A stretch of DNA of 64,000 nucleotides from Trichopria drosophilae (taxonomy: Eukaryota > Arthropoda > Insecta > Hymenoptera > Diapriidae). Below, in pieces: positions 23,474 to 35,454 of this stretch; the first letter of the stretch is position 1; each line of letters starts with the position of its first letter. Location of the stretch: the NCBI GenBank assembly GCA_030407085.1, contig CM059584.1, positions 89,268,001-89,332,000 of the forward strand. The letters are read 5' to 3'. The notes under the pieces were generated by a model that had not been told where the DNA came from, did no database searches, and saw only the letters and a program-made list of their open reading frames with translations. The position numbers were made by a program, and so were the translations under genes.

Positions 23474-24864
23474 ATGAATGATTCTCTTGATCAGGATTTA
23501 ACCTTTTTGTTTGGTGAGTCGGATTTGTATCAATCTATTAATTTCGGTGACATTACACAGAGCACCAAACTCGATCTCGAAATGGCTGCTGGTGTAACGG
23601 CTACTGACCTTATCATTCAAATTGAGGCGATCATGCTCGAGATCCAGAAGGTATCCCAACGTGTGCCGATCGGAACAGAACGTACTGCGGGCCGAATCAA
23701 GGTTCGCATGGATCATCTGAAAGGACTTTGGATTAAATGCTGTGACCTCCACCAACGAACCAGAGAGGTCGCTTCCAAAGAAGAAATCAACACTCTGACT
23801 TATTTCACCGACCAGCGATTCCTGTCATTTGAAAATGCCTACTACGACATGTTGGGTGACCTCGAAGACGCCCTTGACCACCTCCCGTCACGTCCGATCT
23901 CTGCGTTCCACGGCTTCGACCATCACCATGTTCAACGAAATACGGTTTTACCTTCTATTTCTCTTCCTAAATTTAATGGCCGTCCCGATAGTTGGACTAA
24001 TTTTTGTAATTATTTTAAATCTTTAGTTATAAATAATACGAATCTCGACAACTTACAAAGATTCCATTATTCAAAATCATCGCTGGACTCTGAACCAGCC
24101 GCGTTAATTAATCATATTATGCTGTCTGAAACTTCTTTTATAGACGCTTGGGCAGTTCTCGAGAACCGTTACTCGTGCAAAATTACGAATGCGAATGCAT
24201 ATTTTGATATGTTGTTTTCGATACCAACTTTGCAAAAAGAAAGTGCCGCGGGCTTACTACATTTACACGATAAGTCAAGTGAAGCACTCGCCACTTTAAA
24301 ATCATTACAGCTTCCGGTTGATCAGAGGGACGCGATTCTAGTATATCTAATCGTGCTAAAATTGGACCCTATCACTCGGAAAGCGTGGGAATTGAATTTG
24401 AGTACGAAACCGAGTATCCTACGTATATCAAACTTCGCAGTTTTTTACTTTCTCGCGCGAGAGCTCTTGAATCTATCAACGCAGGGTCATCGAAAAAACA
24501 CGTGTTCAATTCCAGCACATCGAAATCGAAAGCCCACATTCAAACACTTAGTGTCGAGACAAAACGACGAATATGCGTTGCTTGCACAGGCGAGCATCCT
24601 TTACGTCTGTGTAATCGGTTTAAAAATATGTTAATACCGCAGCGATTTGAGTTTATCAAAAGACACAATTTATGTTCAAATTGTTTCGCCAATCATTTGT
24701 TATCAGCGTGTACTAGCAACTTTTCGTGTTTTAGATGTAAACAAAGACACCATACGATGCTGTACCGCTCGCAGGAATCTGAGGTTATGTCACCTGTTAA
24801 ACAGCATCATGAAGCCTCTTCTGCCTCCTCTGTCGGTTTGCAAACCGGACAATCGGAAGTCTAG
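23474..24864 (+). pseudogene. gag: BEL/Pao Gag (DUF1759-type) with zinc knuckles, frameshifted
   Basis: The frame from 23474 carries the BEL Gag core: LPKFNGRPDSWTNFCNYFKS (around residue 165), then FHYSKSSLDSEPAALI and a KLDPITRKAWE block, as in DUF1759 capsid-like domains. Near 24405 the reading frame must change. The frame from 24385 continues with EYPTYIKLRSFLLSRARALE and the cysteine clusters RICVACTGEHPLRLCNRF, LCSNCFANHLLSACTS and CFRCKQRHHTMLYR, which form nucleic-acid-binding knuckles. TAG at 24862-24864 ends this frame just before the peptidase. Gag would package the RNA in cytoplasmic particles. The frameshift looks like a lesion, not programmed, because other lesions are present. 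Confidence 0.85.
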
Positions 24865-24873
24865 TCTCATAAT

Positions 24874-27423
24874 GTGTCGGATACGGACACGAGCCTGTCA
24901 CCAGTTATTCTGGCCACTGCCCAAGTATTGGTGCGTACATTGAATGGTAGAAGTCTTCAAATTCGAGCACTTAACGATCCCGGATCGACAGCGACACTTG
25001 TGTCTGAGAAAGTCGCTCATGCTCTTAATCCTCGATTGGTACGTATTAACACGAAAGTTTCAGGCGTTGGTAGCGTCTCCGTTGGGGTCCAGAAATTTGT
25101 CGCCTCGTTATCGATCACTCCCGTTAACAGAGAGGAGCCTGTCCTCACTACGAAAGCTATCGTGTTAAAGGATCTCACATCCTATACACCTCAATTTTTG
25201 GGTTCTCCTTCCCAATGGACACACTTGCGTCACTTGCAACTTGCGGACGACTGCCCTTTTAACAAGGCTCCAATCCAGTTGATCCTTGGAGCCGATCTCT
25301 ACGGCTCAATCATCCTCGACGGCCTTCGCAAAGGCCCCCTGGGGCAACCCATTGCACAAAACTCAATTTTCGGATGGATCTTATCGGGTTACGCTTCTGA
25401 TTCCACAGAGACCCATTCATCCCATGTTCGTGTTCATATATGTTCGGATGAGTCTCAGCTATCCCAACTTCTTAGCACATTCTGGGAAATTGAAGAAGTC
25501 TCCAACGAATCTCATGTATCTACGGAGGATGCATATTGTGAATCACATTTCCTTGAAACCCATACGCGATTATCCACCGGTAGATACGTCGTACTGCTTC
25601 CTTTTAAGGAAAACAACCCAGTGTTTGGCCACAGTTGCGATCATGCTATTCGATCCCTTCTATCTTTAGAAAACCGTCTCCAAAAAGATCCTACCACACA
25701 GATAGCCTATCAGGCATTCATGAAGGATTATAGAGAACAAACGCATATGACTGTTGTTTCGCCAAAGACTATGCCTTCTCTCTCCACCTGTTACCTCCCA
25801 CATCACGGAGTTATCAAGGAGAGGAGCTCTACAACGCCCCTTCGTGTGGTATTTAATGCTTCCCACAAAAATTCTAATGGTGTTTCTCTCAATAACACTT
25901 TACATGTAGGCCCGAAACTCCAAGCTGACATAAATTCCGTCTTAACACAATGGCGATTCCCACGCTTCGTATTTAGTGCAGACATCAGTCAAATGTACCG
26001 CCAAATTTGGATTGACTCACGAGATCGCGATTGCCATCGTATTGTCTGGCGGGATTCCTTAGATAAACCCATCGAACATTATCGGTTGAACACAGTGACA
26101 TTCGGCGTCTGTTGTGCGCCATTTTTGGCACAACGTGTTCTACGTCAGCTGATAAACGACGATGGAATTCAGTTTCCACGAGCAATGTCTAGCTTGAGAT
26201 CCGGAATTTATGTCGATGACTGTCTTTTCGGAGCCGACGATCAGGAAAGCGCCCTACTCCTGCGCTCGGAAGTCGTTTCCCTCCTTCGCGGCGGTGGCTT
26301 CGAATTGCGAAAATGGACTAGCAACGATACTGCGTTACTCACTGGAATTAGCCCGCTAATCATGGGCTCGCGACTGGTAAAGCTCTCCACCACAGCGATG
26401 GGATAAAAATCCTCGGTGTCTTCTGGAACCCGTCATCAGACTCGTTCCACTATCAAGTGCATCTCGAAGTGCCACCGATCTTAATGAAACGTTCCCTTTT
26501 CTCACTCATTGCTCGTCTTTACGACCCCTTGGGCTGGGTATCTCCTGTTATTGTGACATCTAAGATACTCATGCAAGAACTTTGGCAGCTTAAGCTAGAT
26601 TGGGACTCGTCACTTCCCAATTCAGTCATCGAAAAGTGGTCTTCAATCGCAAGTGACCTACATCATCTAAATCACTTGAAAATACCTCGCTGGCTAGGTG
26701 CAAGCAACAACCAAGTCTAAGGAGAGATACATGGCTTTTGTGATGCATCTAGTCTCGCTTATGCAGCAGTTTTATATTTAAAGACCACCCAGACAGACAG
26801 AACTATCACCATCTCTCTCTTGAGTAGCAAGACGAAAGTTGCTCCTCTGAAACAACTCACCACCCCTCGGCTTGAGTTGTGTGGGGCTGTACTGCTCGCT
26901 CGTTTACTTGAATCGTTTACTTCTTTCCCCCGCTTCGCAACCTCCAAACAATATTGCTGGACTGATGCCACGATCGTTCTCGCTTGGCTCAATCATTCTC
27001 CGACAAAATGGAAGACCTTTGTGGCAAATCGGGTGGCTGCCATTCAGACTTCGATTCCCACAGCTACATGGCGACACGTCCCCACGGCTGAAAATCCCAC
27101 AGATTTGGCCTCTCGCGGCATGTAGAGTTAATGAATTCCCGCTTATGGTTACAAGGCCCTACCTGGCTCCAATATTCTATGACCATTGGCCGCACATGTC
27201 AGCAGCCGTAGAAACAGATGCCCCGCTTGAGGAAAGGATTCATACCCATGTTCTTATTCAAGAAAATTACACTTTAACCGATCTTTCTGTTCAAATATCG
27301 GATTGGGATCGATTACTTCGTATTACTGCAATTGCTCTGGCATGGCGTGTTAAAAATCGATCATTTCGAAAGAAGACTTCTGTTATTACGGCTCCTAATA
27401 TTGCTTGGGCGACAAAACTATGA
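24874..27423 (+). pseudogene. pol: BEL/Pao pol: aspartic protease, reverse transcriptase, RNase H, broken
   Basis: 24874-26406: the protease has D35 in LNDPGSTATLVSE (DUF1758 type). Reverse transcriptase follows, with FSADISQMYRQIWI and the catalytic tetrad YVDD at 26209-26220. A frame change at about 26350-26370 leads into DGIKILGVFWNP and the region at 26457-26720 (RLYDPLGWVSPVIVTSKILM). TAA at 26718 interrupts the RNase H, whose residues are seen in GFCDASSLAYAAVLYL (26730s), LELCGAVLLARLLES and YCWTDATIVLAWL. Further frame changes occur near 27125 and again before 27290, and TGA lies at 27421. I count at least three frameshifts and two stops, so the protein is not made intact. Confidence 0.85.
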
Positions 27424-28770
27424 TTTCGCTGGCTTCAATCGCATCTTTTCGTGGATGAACTGCGTGCTTTGCAATCCCAGTCTCCGGCCTCCGTGCGCAG
27501 TTCCCTAAAAAGCCTTAATCTATTTCTGGATCAGGAAGGCCTTATCCGTCTCGGTGGTCGTCTTCAGCATGCTGATGCCCATTACGACTCCATACACCCG
27601 ATAATTTTGAAATCACATCCGGTGACACAACTTCTTGTAAGAAAAGCACATCAACGCAGCTTGCATGGAGGCATCAACTTGACCCTCCAAACTTTGAGGA
27701 ACTCCGTTTGGATCTTACAAGCTCGAAAACTTGTGCGCTCTGCAATATTGCATTGCGTGGCCTGTACTCGACACAAGGCTGAATCAGCTAAACAACTCAT
27801 GGGTGCTTTTCCGGCTCCACGCGTCATTCGCCCCGCACGTCCATTTCAACGCTATGGCGTCGACTACGCTGGACCTCTCCAGGTTCGTACCACGCGTGGA
27901 CGAGGGCAAAAGAGTCACCCCGCGTATATTTCCCTGTTCATCTGCTTATCGTTAAAGGCGATCCATTTGGAAGTTGTATCCGATTACTCTGCGGAAACTT
28001 TCCTGGCCGCTTTCAAACGGTTTATCAGCCGTCGCGGAATGCCCACTGATATGTACAGTGATCGGGGTACCACTTTTTGTGGCGCAGATTCCACATTAAC
28101 CGCTGCCTTTGATCAGGCCATTCAGGATTCTTTTTTTCAAGCACTTCTGGCGAAGGATGGCATTTCTTGGCACTTTTTTCCTCCATCTGCACCTCATTTC
28201 GGTGGACTCCGGGAGGCGGGGGTAAAAAGTGTAAAATCGCACTTAAAGCGAATTATAGGTGCTCACACGCCTACCTTCGAAGAATTGGGCACGCTTTTGT
28301 GTGAGATTGAGTCGTGCTTAAATTCACGCTTTCTGACATCACTCACTGATGATCCAGATGACCTTGAAGCACTGACCCCTGGTCACTTTTTAATCGGAAC
28401 TGCGTTAAAGGCTCCTCCTAGTCCCTTCCTCTTGGATCTGTCTGAGAATAGACTATCACGTTGGCAGCTACACAGGCAGATGCTAGAACGTTTTTGGAAA
28501 ACCTGGTCAGAAGATTTTCTGCGAGCTCTGCAGCACCGGTCTAAATGGCATAACCCACAGATTAATGTGACAATCGGTCAGCTCGTTCTGGTGCGTGTAC
28601 CGAACTTGCCACCAACAAAGTGGCCTCTCGCTCGCGTAATACACCCGTTGTACCCGTGGGTCCGATAATCTTGTCCGAGTCGTCACATTACGTACCGCCA
28701 CGTCAGAATTGGTTCGTCCGATAACCAAAATAGTATTGTTACCGGTTCACTCAGGTTCAACTGAAACCAC
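27424..28770 (+). pseudogene. BEL/Pao integrase (largely open frame)
   Basis: The frame open at 27451-28668 carries the zinc-binding H-H...C-C module (KAHQRSLHGG ... HCVACTRHK) and the DDE core: RYGVDYAGP (first D), MYSDRGTTFCGA (second D) and HFGGLREAGVKSVK (E). The C-terminal region typical of BEL integrases follows (ALTPGHFLIG, RWQLHRQMLERFWKTWSEDF, VLVRVPNLPPTKWPLARV). A frameshift near 28655 moves the last residues (DNLVRVVTLRTATSELVRPI) to another frame, ending about 28770. Catalytic residues are all present, but expression depends on the broken upstream frame. Confidence 0.85.
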
Positions 28771-28847
28771 CTAATTTAGTTTCCTACGGTTTTCATTTCT
28801 AGTTTTAAGTTTATTGCGAGCACTGTCATGTCGCAAAGCGGGGTGAA

Positions 28848-28943
28848 TGTTGCATTATGCGTTTGAATATTTCGCGCGAATCTATTAATTGCTGTAGTGT
28901 ACGAACGCATCACTTTGTCGTTCGCGGCGATTTTACAGATTGT
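28848..28943 (+). repeat. Truncated BEL 3' LTR
   Basis: Matches bases 1-96 of the 5' LTR with two mismatches, then stops at GATTGT and changes into giant-repeat arm sequence (CGTAATAAAAAATCG). The same LTR/arm junction is present inverted at 18667, so truncation and arm duplication are linked. Confidence 0.85.
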
Positions 28944-30498
28944 CGTAATAAAAAATCGTTGTGAAAAATAAATTATGAATTAAAATCTTTTTAAATTCAT
29001 AATTCATTATTGAAATTGAATTGTATTTTGAATATCCTTGCCTTGCCTGAAATGATTCTTCTTTTTTTAATATTCCGGATCCATGAATAGTTTTTGAATT
29101 TCTGTATTACTAGTCAAATTATGCTCATCTCTGGATAAAAACATTAAAATATTTCAGATAAAATCACGAAACATTACGGAGTGTGTCATCCAGCCCCCAT
29201 GATTGGCAACAGCAGGATCAACACCGTGTGTACTGTTATACAGATAATTTCTTGAATATTCATTTTAAATTTGTAATCATTTCGTGACTTTTTTAATTTC
29301 GATTAATAATTCATTTTTTATTATGATTATTTTTTACTAGAATTTATAATTAATTTTTCATTATGACTATTTTTACTTGAATTCCTAATTCATTTTCAAT
29401 TGTGATTATTTCCCTTCAATTGATAATTTATTTTTATTGTGATTTATCTTTATTAAATTCATAAGTCATTGTTGATTGTAAATTGTATTTTAAATATTCC
29501 TTATCACGCGTGATTTTTTTTGAATATTCAGGAGCCATGCATGATTTATGTATTTCTAATAAGATTTTGACCATTTCTGTTTTTACAAAAATTAGTAATT
29601 TAATTTTTTTTTAAATAAAGAAAATGTTACATTTTTTTTTTGCGTGCCATTTTTTTCCCCCGATAAAGGCAATTAATTTTCGTTTGCTGAATCTCGTACG
29701 TGAAAAAAAAAGTTAGTTGGAATAACCAACTGTTGGTTGGATCAACCATTTAGTTCGTTATACCAACTTTTATATCTGTGTAGGCGATTTTTTTCGTTTA
29801 ATACTTTAAAATTTCTCGAAAATTCCGCACATTTTTGCTTAAATATTTACCATAAATTTATGTCAATATGGAGAATAATTTTCAAATTCGCAATAATACA
29901 AAGCATGCAAAACAGGCCGAAAATTGCTAATTTATTTAATTCTTAATAATTTAAACCCAAGCGCATAAAAAAAATTTTTCTTTTTATACTATTTTGTATG
30001 TTTTTAAAACCGACAATGTTTTATTTTTTATGCGCGGCAATTTATTACTTAATAGCGCTTCAGTATCCTGTGCGACGAAAAGAGTAAGGTTAGTACATAA
30101 ATTAATCAAGTCATATTAACAATAGCAATCATCGTTCTTTATTTGCTTCATTACGCCATACTAGAAGCCGTTCCTTTCTACGAATGGGCTTGGTAATATT
30201 CGTTAGAAATCGCCTGCCATCAGTTGTCAGTTCGAACCTGCCTTCCCGGGAATTTTAAATTTGATTTTCAATTGAGAACGAATCCCGCGAACGAACTAAA
30301 ACAGAGCACAAAGGCCGATCGTACTTTGTCTCAATTGTTTCGCTGAGGCAATCCCCCCGAAATAAATACGTTTTTAACGTTCAATTAAAAAAAAAACCCT
30401 ACATTCCAGACAATTATTTCCAGCGCCATTCGATTCCGAAAACGAAACCCTACCTCCGGATATAGGTCGATTCCGGTCTTTTAGATGCACCCTGTATA
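28892..30498 (-). repeat. Right arm of giant inverted repeat
   Basis: Inverted near-identical copy of 17170-18718 with an additional ~55 bp near 30113-30168. The outer end, CACCCTGTATA, abuts the Gypsy gag remnant. Confidence 0.8.
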
Positions 30499-30518
30499 TA
30501 TCCTTTCGAATGACCAAT

Positions 30519-31920
30519 TCAAAAGAAAAATCCAGGTGGGAGCAGTTTCGACCTTCTTATCCCGCTATAGCCTTTCCTCACTTCCTCCTGAAATCGTTTC
30601 GCGGAATCGACCGTCTTGTCCTCCAATCTGAATTCACATTGGGCGGGCCAAATTCGGAGGACCTGGTTCTTGACCCACGGTATCCGTTTCCCGACCAATG
30701 TGCGTCTAGATCTCGGCACTCTCAGCAAATAGTCCCCATGCGTCCGCACCCGTTACATTGCCGGGGTTCCAGGCACTCACGCGCGAAGAGGCATGTCCCA
30801 CCACAAGTATAGCATGTTCGTCCTTTCCGGTCTACCAGCCTCTCACCTCTCATTGGGCTTGAGGTAGGAAGGGTCGCGGGTGTTTGAAGCGGCGGCGGCG
30901 TAACGGGTCGTTTCTCGTCGTGAAGGTTCTCTCCTCGATGATTACTCGGGACTCGCTGTGTCTCGTCACACCGATGTAGCTTCTTTGCTCGTCCTCCTCG
31001 ATATGGCCGAGTATCTTTTTGGGCTGCCCGTTTTGCGGAGGTGCCGTTATCCTCGCAGCCGTCGCTCTTCTCATCGGCGCGATTCCGGTGCCTCTTCTTT
31101 CGCCGGTCTCTCATTTCTTCTGCCAAGGTGCTGTCAGTCTAGGCAGACGAGGAAGACGGCTTCCTCCGTTTGTCTCCAGCGGCGACTTTGTACAGGGTTG
31201 CCCTCGGTCCTTGTTCTTTCTCTCGGAACGAGCCTTGACGGTAACGAGTATCCTACCGGATGGTATCGTCGTAATCCTTTCTCAGGGCCTTTAGCTCGAT
31301 GAAGGTAGTGCATCCTTTTACGCCCAGATACCTTCAACTGTCCGGCCTTAGATTTCAAACAATTCGTCTTACTCGTAGTTCCTCTAGTGGTGGCCTGCAC
31401 ATTTTTCGGAATTGGCGATGGACGTCCTCCACGAACTCTAGCATGTTCTTACCGGGATTCTGGAACTTTTCGTTATGTCCTCGACAAACTTCTCGTCTAA
31501 CGTCCCACACGATTGGATTGCTTCCGTTATTCATCCTTATTGATGTCGCAGCTTTACTATTGTACGGCTGTACTCACAAGTTATTCTTTCTCTCACACGT
31601 CTCGACATGATACCGTGACTTTCTACCCTTCATATAACTATCTCCTCTAATTTAATCTAACTCTCTTACACTTACCACTCACATACATCCAGTTCACTAC
31701 AGCCGTACACCTAGTTTCCTTAACGGAGCAACTCCTTCGACTGTTGGTCCACGAAGTAGGAATCCAATAGCGTCGCCACACCCGTAGTTCGCGGCTCAAA
31801 TCTTCGCGATAACTCGTTAAGACTGTCCCAATTATCGGACCCTCGCACCTCGGTCGCGCAGATAGTCCCGACTTGACTATCTTGCAAAAATCTATTACTT
31901 AATATTAAGTCATATTCCAA
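30519..31920 (-). pseudogene. gag: Gypsy-type Gag remnant with CCHC knuckles
   Basis: Minus-strand frames, reading downward in coordinate, are broken and basic. The best piece (31126-30722) is Arg/Lys-rich and ends with CYTCGGTCLFARECLEPRQC and CNGCGRMG, CCHC-like zinc knuckles as in Gypsy Gag. An upstream piece at 31920-31720 (GSDNWDSLNELSRRFEPRTT) and one at 31400-31134 are consistent with the N-terminal and middle Gag. The frame after the knuckles (30749-30519) may be the start of protease. The giant repeat at 30498 cuts it. Gypsy RNase H and integrase on the same strand at 6.6-7.8 kb may be the other half. Confidence 0.6.
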
Positions 31921-32039
31921 TATTCTTAGCCTAACTTAGCTCTATTGGTTTACTTAACTTAAGGATAACTCAATCTAAGGATCTTAATTGAAAATCGCTA
32001 ACAGAATCACCAAAAAAGGGGCCACAAATTTACTGTGAC

Positions 32040-32760
32040 TTGTGGAGGTCACTCTAAATGTCGAGATTGACTCTGAGAATTCCCGAATTATTTTTATTAT
32101 TAACAAAGAATTTCTTGAAAATATTTAATTGTCTTATTAACCGTGAAGTTTACTTCCACTCCCTTCACCATTTATAATGAAAGTAGAGTTCACCCTCGGA
32201 ACTCAAAATATTCTATTCAATAACCCCTGTACTCCACTTTGGTGGCTAGGACTAAAAATCCAAAGTGACAAATAACTGGTCTTCCTAATTATGAAGTTCA
32301 CTTTTATCGCTCTTATTTATTTTTAATCTAAAATACACTCCAACTTATACTTAATTTTAACTTAGTTGTAGTAAACTTCACGTCGGTACTTGGGATTCAC
32401 TACAAAAATTCGAAAAAAACATGTTAATTATTTCTTAATAAATAGTGAAGTGCACTCTTATCATCGAGATTCACTTGAGAATTCTCGGCACACTATAACT
32501 ATTGCACTGTATATTAACATTGACTTAATCATGGTGAACTTCACTCCAACTATTGAAGTTCACTCCGGTGGTCACTCTTCACTCAACAGAAATCTAGAAA
32601 ATAATTTTTCATTTCTCTCTATTAGTCGAAATTTACTCGATTACTAATTATTACATTCACTTAAATTTAATCTTAATTATTACTAACTGGGGAAGTTCAC
32701 TCCATTAGTCCAAATTCACTATCAGAATTTCGAGCTAATATATTTTCTGACTGGAAATTA
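32040..32760. repeat. Degenerate tandem array of GAAGTTCACTCC-type units
   Basis: A motif close to GTGAAGTTCACTCC recurs at about 32042, 32143, 32182, 32292, 32372 (inverted), 32445, 32534, 32554 and 32691. At several of these it is followed by a conserved continuation (TCGAGATTCACT...GAGAATT), for example at 32042, 32445 and 32691. Spacing is irregular, about 20-150 bp. No coding frame is supported. It lies upstream of the Gypsy gag remnant and may be that element's leader or an independent satellite-like array. Confidence 0.5.
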
Positions 32761-33660
32761 TTTCTTAAATAATAATTAACCTACAACTTCGAAAATTGAT
32801 CCTAACATATAATTATTAAAAGGAAGCCGCACAAAACAAATGGAAAATAGATCCCAGTTTGGCTCAAATTTGATTATGCTGTATTGATGTTTGAAACCAA
32901 AATCTTGTAGTGAAAACCTGAAAATGCTGTCACCATGTGCAGTTGGTTCAACTCGCTGGAACTAATTTTATAATATGATGCCAAATGCGTTATTAACGGG
33001 CCCAGCGTTGCAACTACTATGTCAAAAGAACACCGCAGGCAAACCAGGAGATAATTCCAAAGTTATGCAGATTGTCTTCGCCAATTCAAAAAAGTATCGA
33101 CTACATTCTCTGCAAAAAAATATGTCACCTTGTCTTATAATCGTAGGAATTATTTTACTAATGCATAAAATAGAAAATTTTAAAAATTAGTCATTAAAAG
33201 CTTATAATTGTGTATTTTATAAAGTATTTTCAAAAACTTACTTCATAGTCTGAATGAAATAATACTCTATACTTTCTCTAATTTTAACACTCCTATTACG
33301 AATTGTTCTGATGTCCTACAGGCTACTGTAATGGGCCCGCTTATTATGCAGAGATTATTCGCTGAGGACGGTATAAAATCACCGTATTTTGTTTTGGAGT
33401 AGCAGCCGTCTAAAAAGTTGCTGGCATGGCGGTTGTCTCAGGGCACAACACGCAGGCTTCGAGGTGACTTAAACCTCTCTCAGTGTTTTTATAATAAATT
33501 TAAATATAAAAGGGTACATTAATCTCAACATGTAAAAATGTATGTTTACGAATTGCTTAAAACACGCTTGTCTGCTAACAAAGCGTGCATTTTGGACATT
33601 TTAGGGATACAATAGGTTTACTTTTGTTATGTTTACCATCTAAAGTGTACAATATAAATG
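32761..33660. other. Spacer, no gene seen
   Basis: AT-rich with no recognised repeat. A 71-residue plus-strand frame at 32975-33190 has no domain and is not called. A GC-richer patch near 33330-33470 is unexplained. Confidence 0.35.
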
Positions 33661-33672
33661 CTTCAAGTTACC

Positions 33673-34186
33673 TTATTTTTGCGGTGCTGCAAAATATCTG
33701 GTCTTCGTACCCAAATTTCATCTGTTGAATCGTAATCAATTGTACTGGAGCTACTTGCTTGACTTTTCATTTCGATAAGACTTGAATCAAAAAAACGTTT
33801 ATCGAAATGCGGATTTGGTGAAGAGCTTGTTTTTAAAATAGACGTACTACTGAAATGTGATGGTGGATCACTTGCGGGGAATGTCATACCTGGCCCAGTT
33901 GTATTTCTTCGCTTTAAAAACGCTTTCGATGTTGAAGGAGAACTAACAGTATGCATTGTAAATCGGGATATCATATTAGACAATTTGGATTCCTGGGCTG
34001 TTATATTCTGATGATTTCCCGATTCTAGTTTATCGGAACTGGATTTCTCTGAAGATGACGAGCTTGATATCTTAGATGTAGCATTAATTAATTTATCTTG
34101 ATATTTATTCGATAAATCTGAATCAACTTTATTCAGGTTCCCACCTTCTTCATTACACTCATTCATGCGACCTCCTGTAATCGGTT
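33673..34186 (-). CDS. Candidate internal exon of a host gene (Ser-rich, unknown function)
   Basis: A 167-codon open frame on the minus strand is not linked to any repeat in the window. The 5' side has GATTACAG|GAGGTCGC, a possible acceptor at about 34187, and the 3' side has AAATAAG|GTAACT, a good donor at about 33672; the open frame runs across both. The translation is Ser/Thr-rich with a glutamate-rich start (MNECNEEGGNLNKVDSD), a basic FLKRRNTTGPGMTFP stretch and a C-terminal YDSTDEIWVRRPDILQH. It reads like a disordered region of a signalling or scaffold protein. I do not recognise the gene. The flanking exons are not found in the window. Alternatives are an element ORF or chance. Confidence 0.45.
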
Positions 34187-35454
34187 AATTCGTTGTCATT
34201 ATCAATACAAATCTTTATACTTTTATTCAGATGTAATTTAACTGTAAATATTTTTAAAGAAACCATTGTGAAATAATATGAATATCTTAAATCTAAGTTG
34301 CAATACAAACCGCAGTTCTAAAATACGTTAAACAAAATACATAAATATCAAAGTGAAAAATCTTAATCAAACAAATTTTCTTTTTCGTCATGCGGGGTTG
34401 ACAAATTGCATGATTAAGACATAAGTTACCCACTCTTTGAAGTTTTAATTTGTTGGCATAAAACCGGATTTTCAACTCGTAATGACAAAAAATTTTTTCG
34501 TAGCCCGGGTTTAAGCATTTACACCCCAAAAGCGATTAACCAATATCTTTGGGACGACTTCGGCTCCCCTCGGGCACGCTGGATACTTGCGGACGTAAAA
34601 GTATATTTTATGCCTTTGTAATGAAACTAAATATTTCAGCAGGAAGAGTTTGATAGACTAAAGAAATTCCATAAGGCGAGTTGATTTATTGTAATGATTC
34701 TGGTAGTCAGGACTACTGATTAGATGTAAAAGACACGGAACTTCGCAATAAGCACAGGAATTGTTGCACAGTAAGTTTCTGCAATATAAATAATTCATTT
34801 CACCAAAGACACGTATGTCTTTTTTATAAATATATCAAATTTTATGATTATTTTATGATTATTGACATTTACTGTGCAAGCTTGAACGCTTCTTTAAATG
34901 TTTACAAAATGGGAGCGATATTGATTGATTGATAACTTTATTAATGTTTTGGCTGAATAAAACCTGTAAACAATTAAAAGCTATTTATACAGAAATTACG
35001 TACAGGCAATACGTACCCCGGTGTCTGCCGAATGTTCTTCCAAGTTCCTCGTTATTTGTTCTAAATTTTCACACACTTTCGGTTTCTATATATTTTTCAT
35101 ATAGTTAACATCTTCATTCAGTATTTTTTACATGTTTAAAAAAGCCGCATTTCGAGAATCCGAGTGATTCCAACAAAGGGCGCTGGAAAATATTTTCAAC
35201 CATCTTGGAAATGTTTAATTATGGCAATTACCACCACCTTGCATACAATTCAATTTGTAATTATTTTGCTTCTAAATAACTTAACATTAACGTCAAAATG
35301 ATAATTGGTTAACGTCAAAAATGGAATAGGATAGAATATTAATCAAACCATAAAATAAAATATGATTTTACAGGTAATGAATGCGCGAAATAATTTCAAA
35401 TTGTATGGATATTTCGATATAATACTCTAATTTGAAATAATTTCCGATGCGAAT
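34187..35454. other. Spacer, possibly intron of the flanking candidate gene
   Basis: AT-rich. A 78-residue minus-strand frame at 34529-34293 with a cysteine-rich start (GCKCLNPGYEKIFCHYELK) has no family I recognise. An AATAAA occurs near 34966. Nothing else is supported. Confidence 0.35.

Larger units (their letters stand above)
22392..28943 (+). mobile_element. BEL/Pao LTR retrotransposon, damaged, 3' LTR truncated
   Basis: 5' LTR 22392-22773, primer-binding site at 22776, gag from 23474, pol through integrase to about 28770, polypurine tract 28833-28847 (GCAAAGCGGGGTGAA), and the first 96 bp of the 3' LTR at 28848-28943. The order gag-PR-RT-RH-IN and the BEL-specific Gag and peptidase domains identify the superfamily. 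Several frameshifts and stops (listed under pol) make it inactive. The short 3' LTR stub differs from the 5' LTR at only two positions. Confidence 0.9.
17170..30498. mobile_element. Giant 13.3-kb inverted-repeat structure (arms ~1.55 kb)
   Basis: 17170-18718 is repeated inverted at 28892-30498. Outer ends are TATACAGGGTG on the left and CACCCTGTATA on the right. Sampled stretches of the arms differ by only about one base in a hundred, although the right arm has an extra ~55 bp near 30113-30168. Both arms contain the same junction between a BEL LTR fragment and arm sequence (18667-18718 and 28892-28943). No transposase belonging to these ends is visible, so mobilisation would have to be in trans. 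Alternatively, the structure arose by inverted duplication or arm-to-arm gene conversion after the BEL insertion. Confidence 0.75.
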
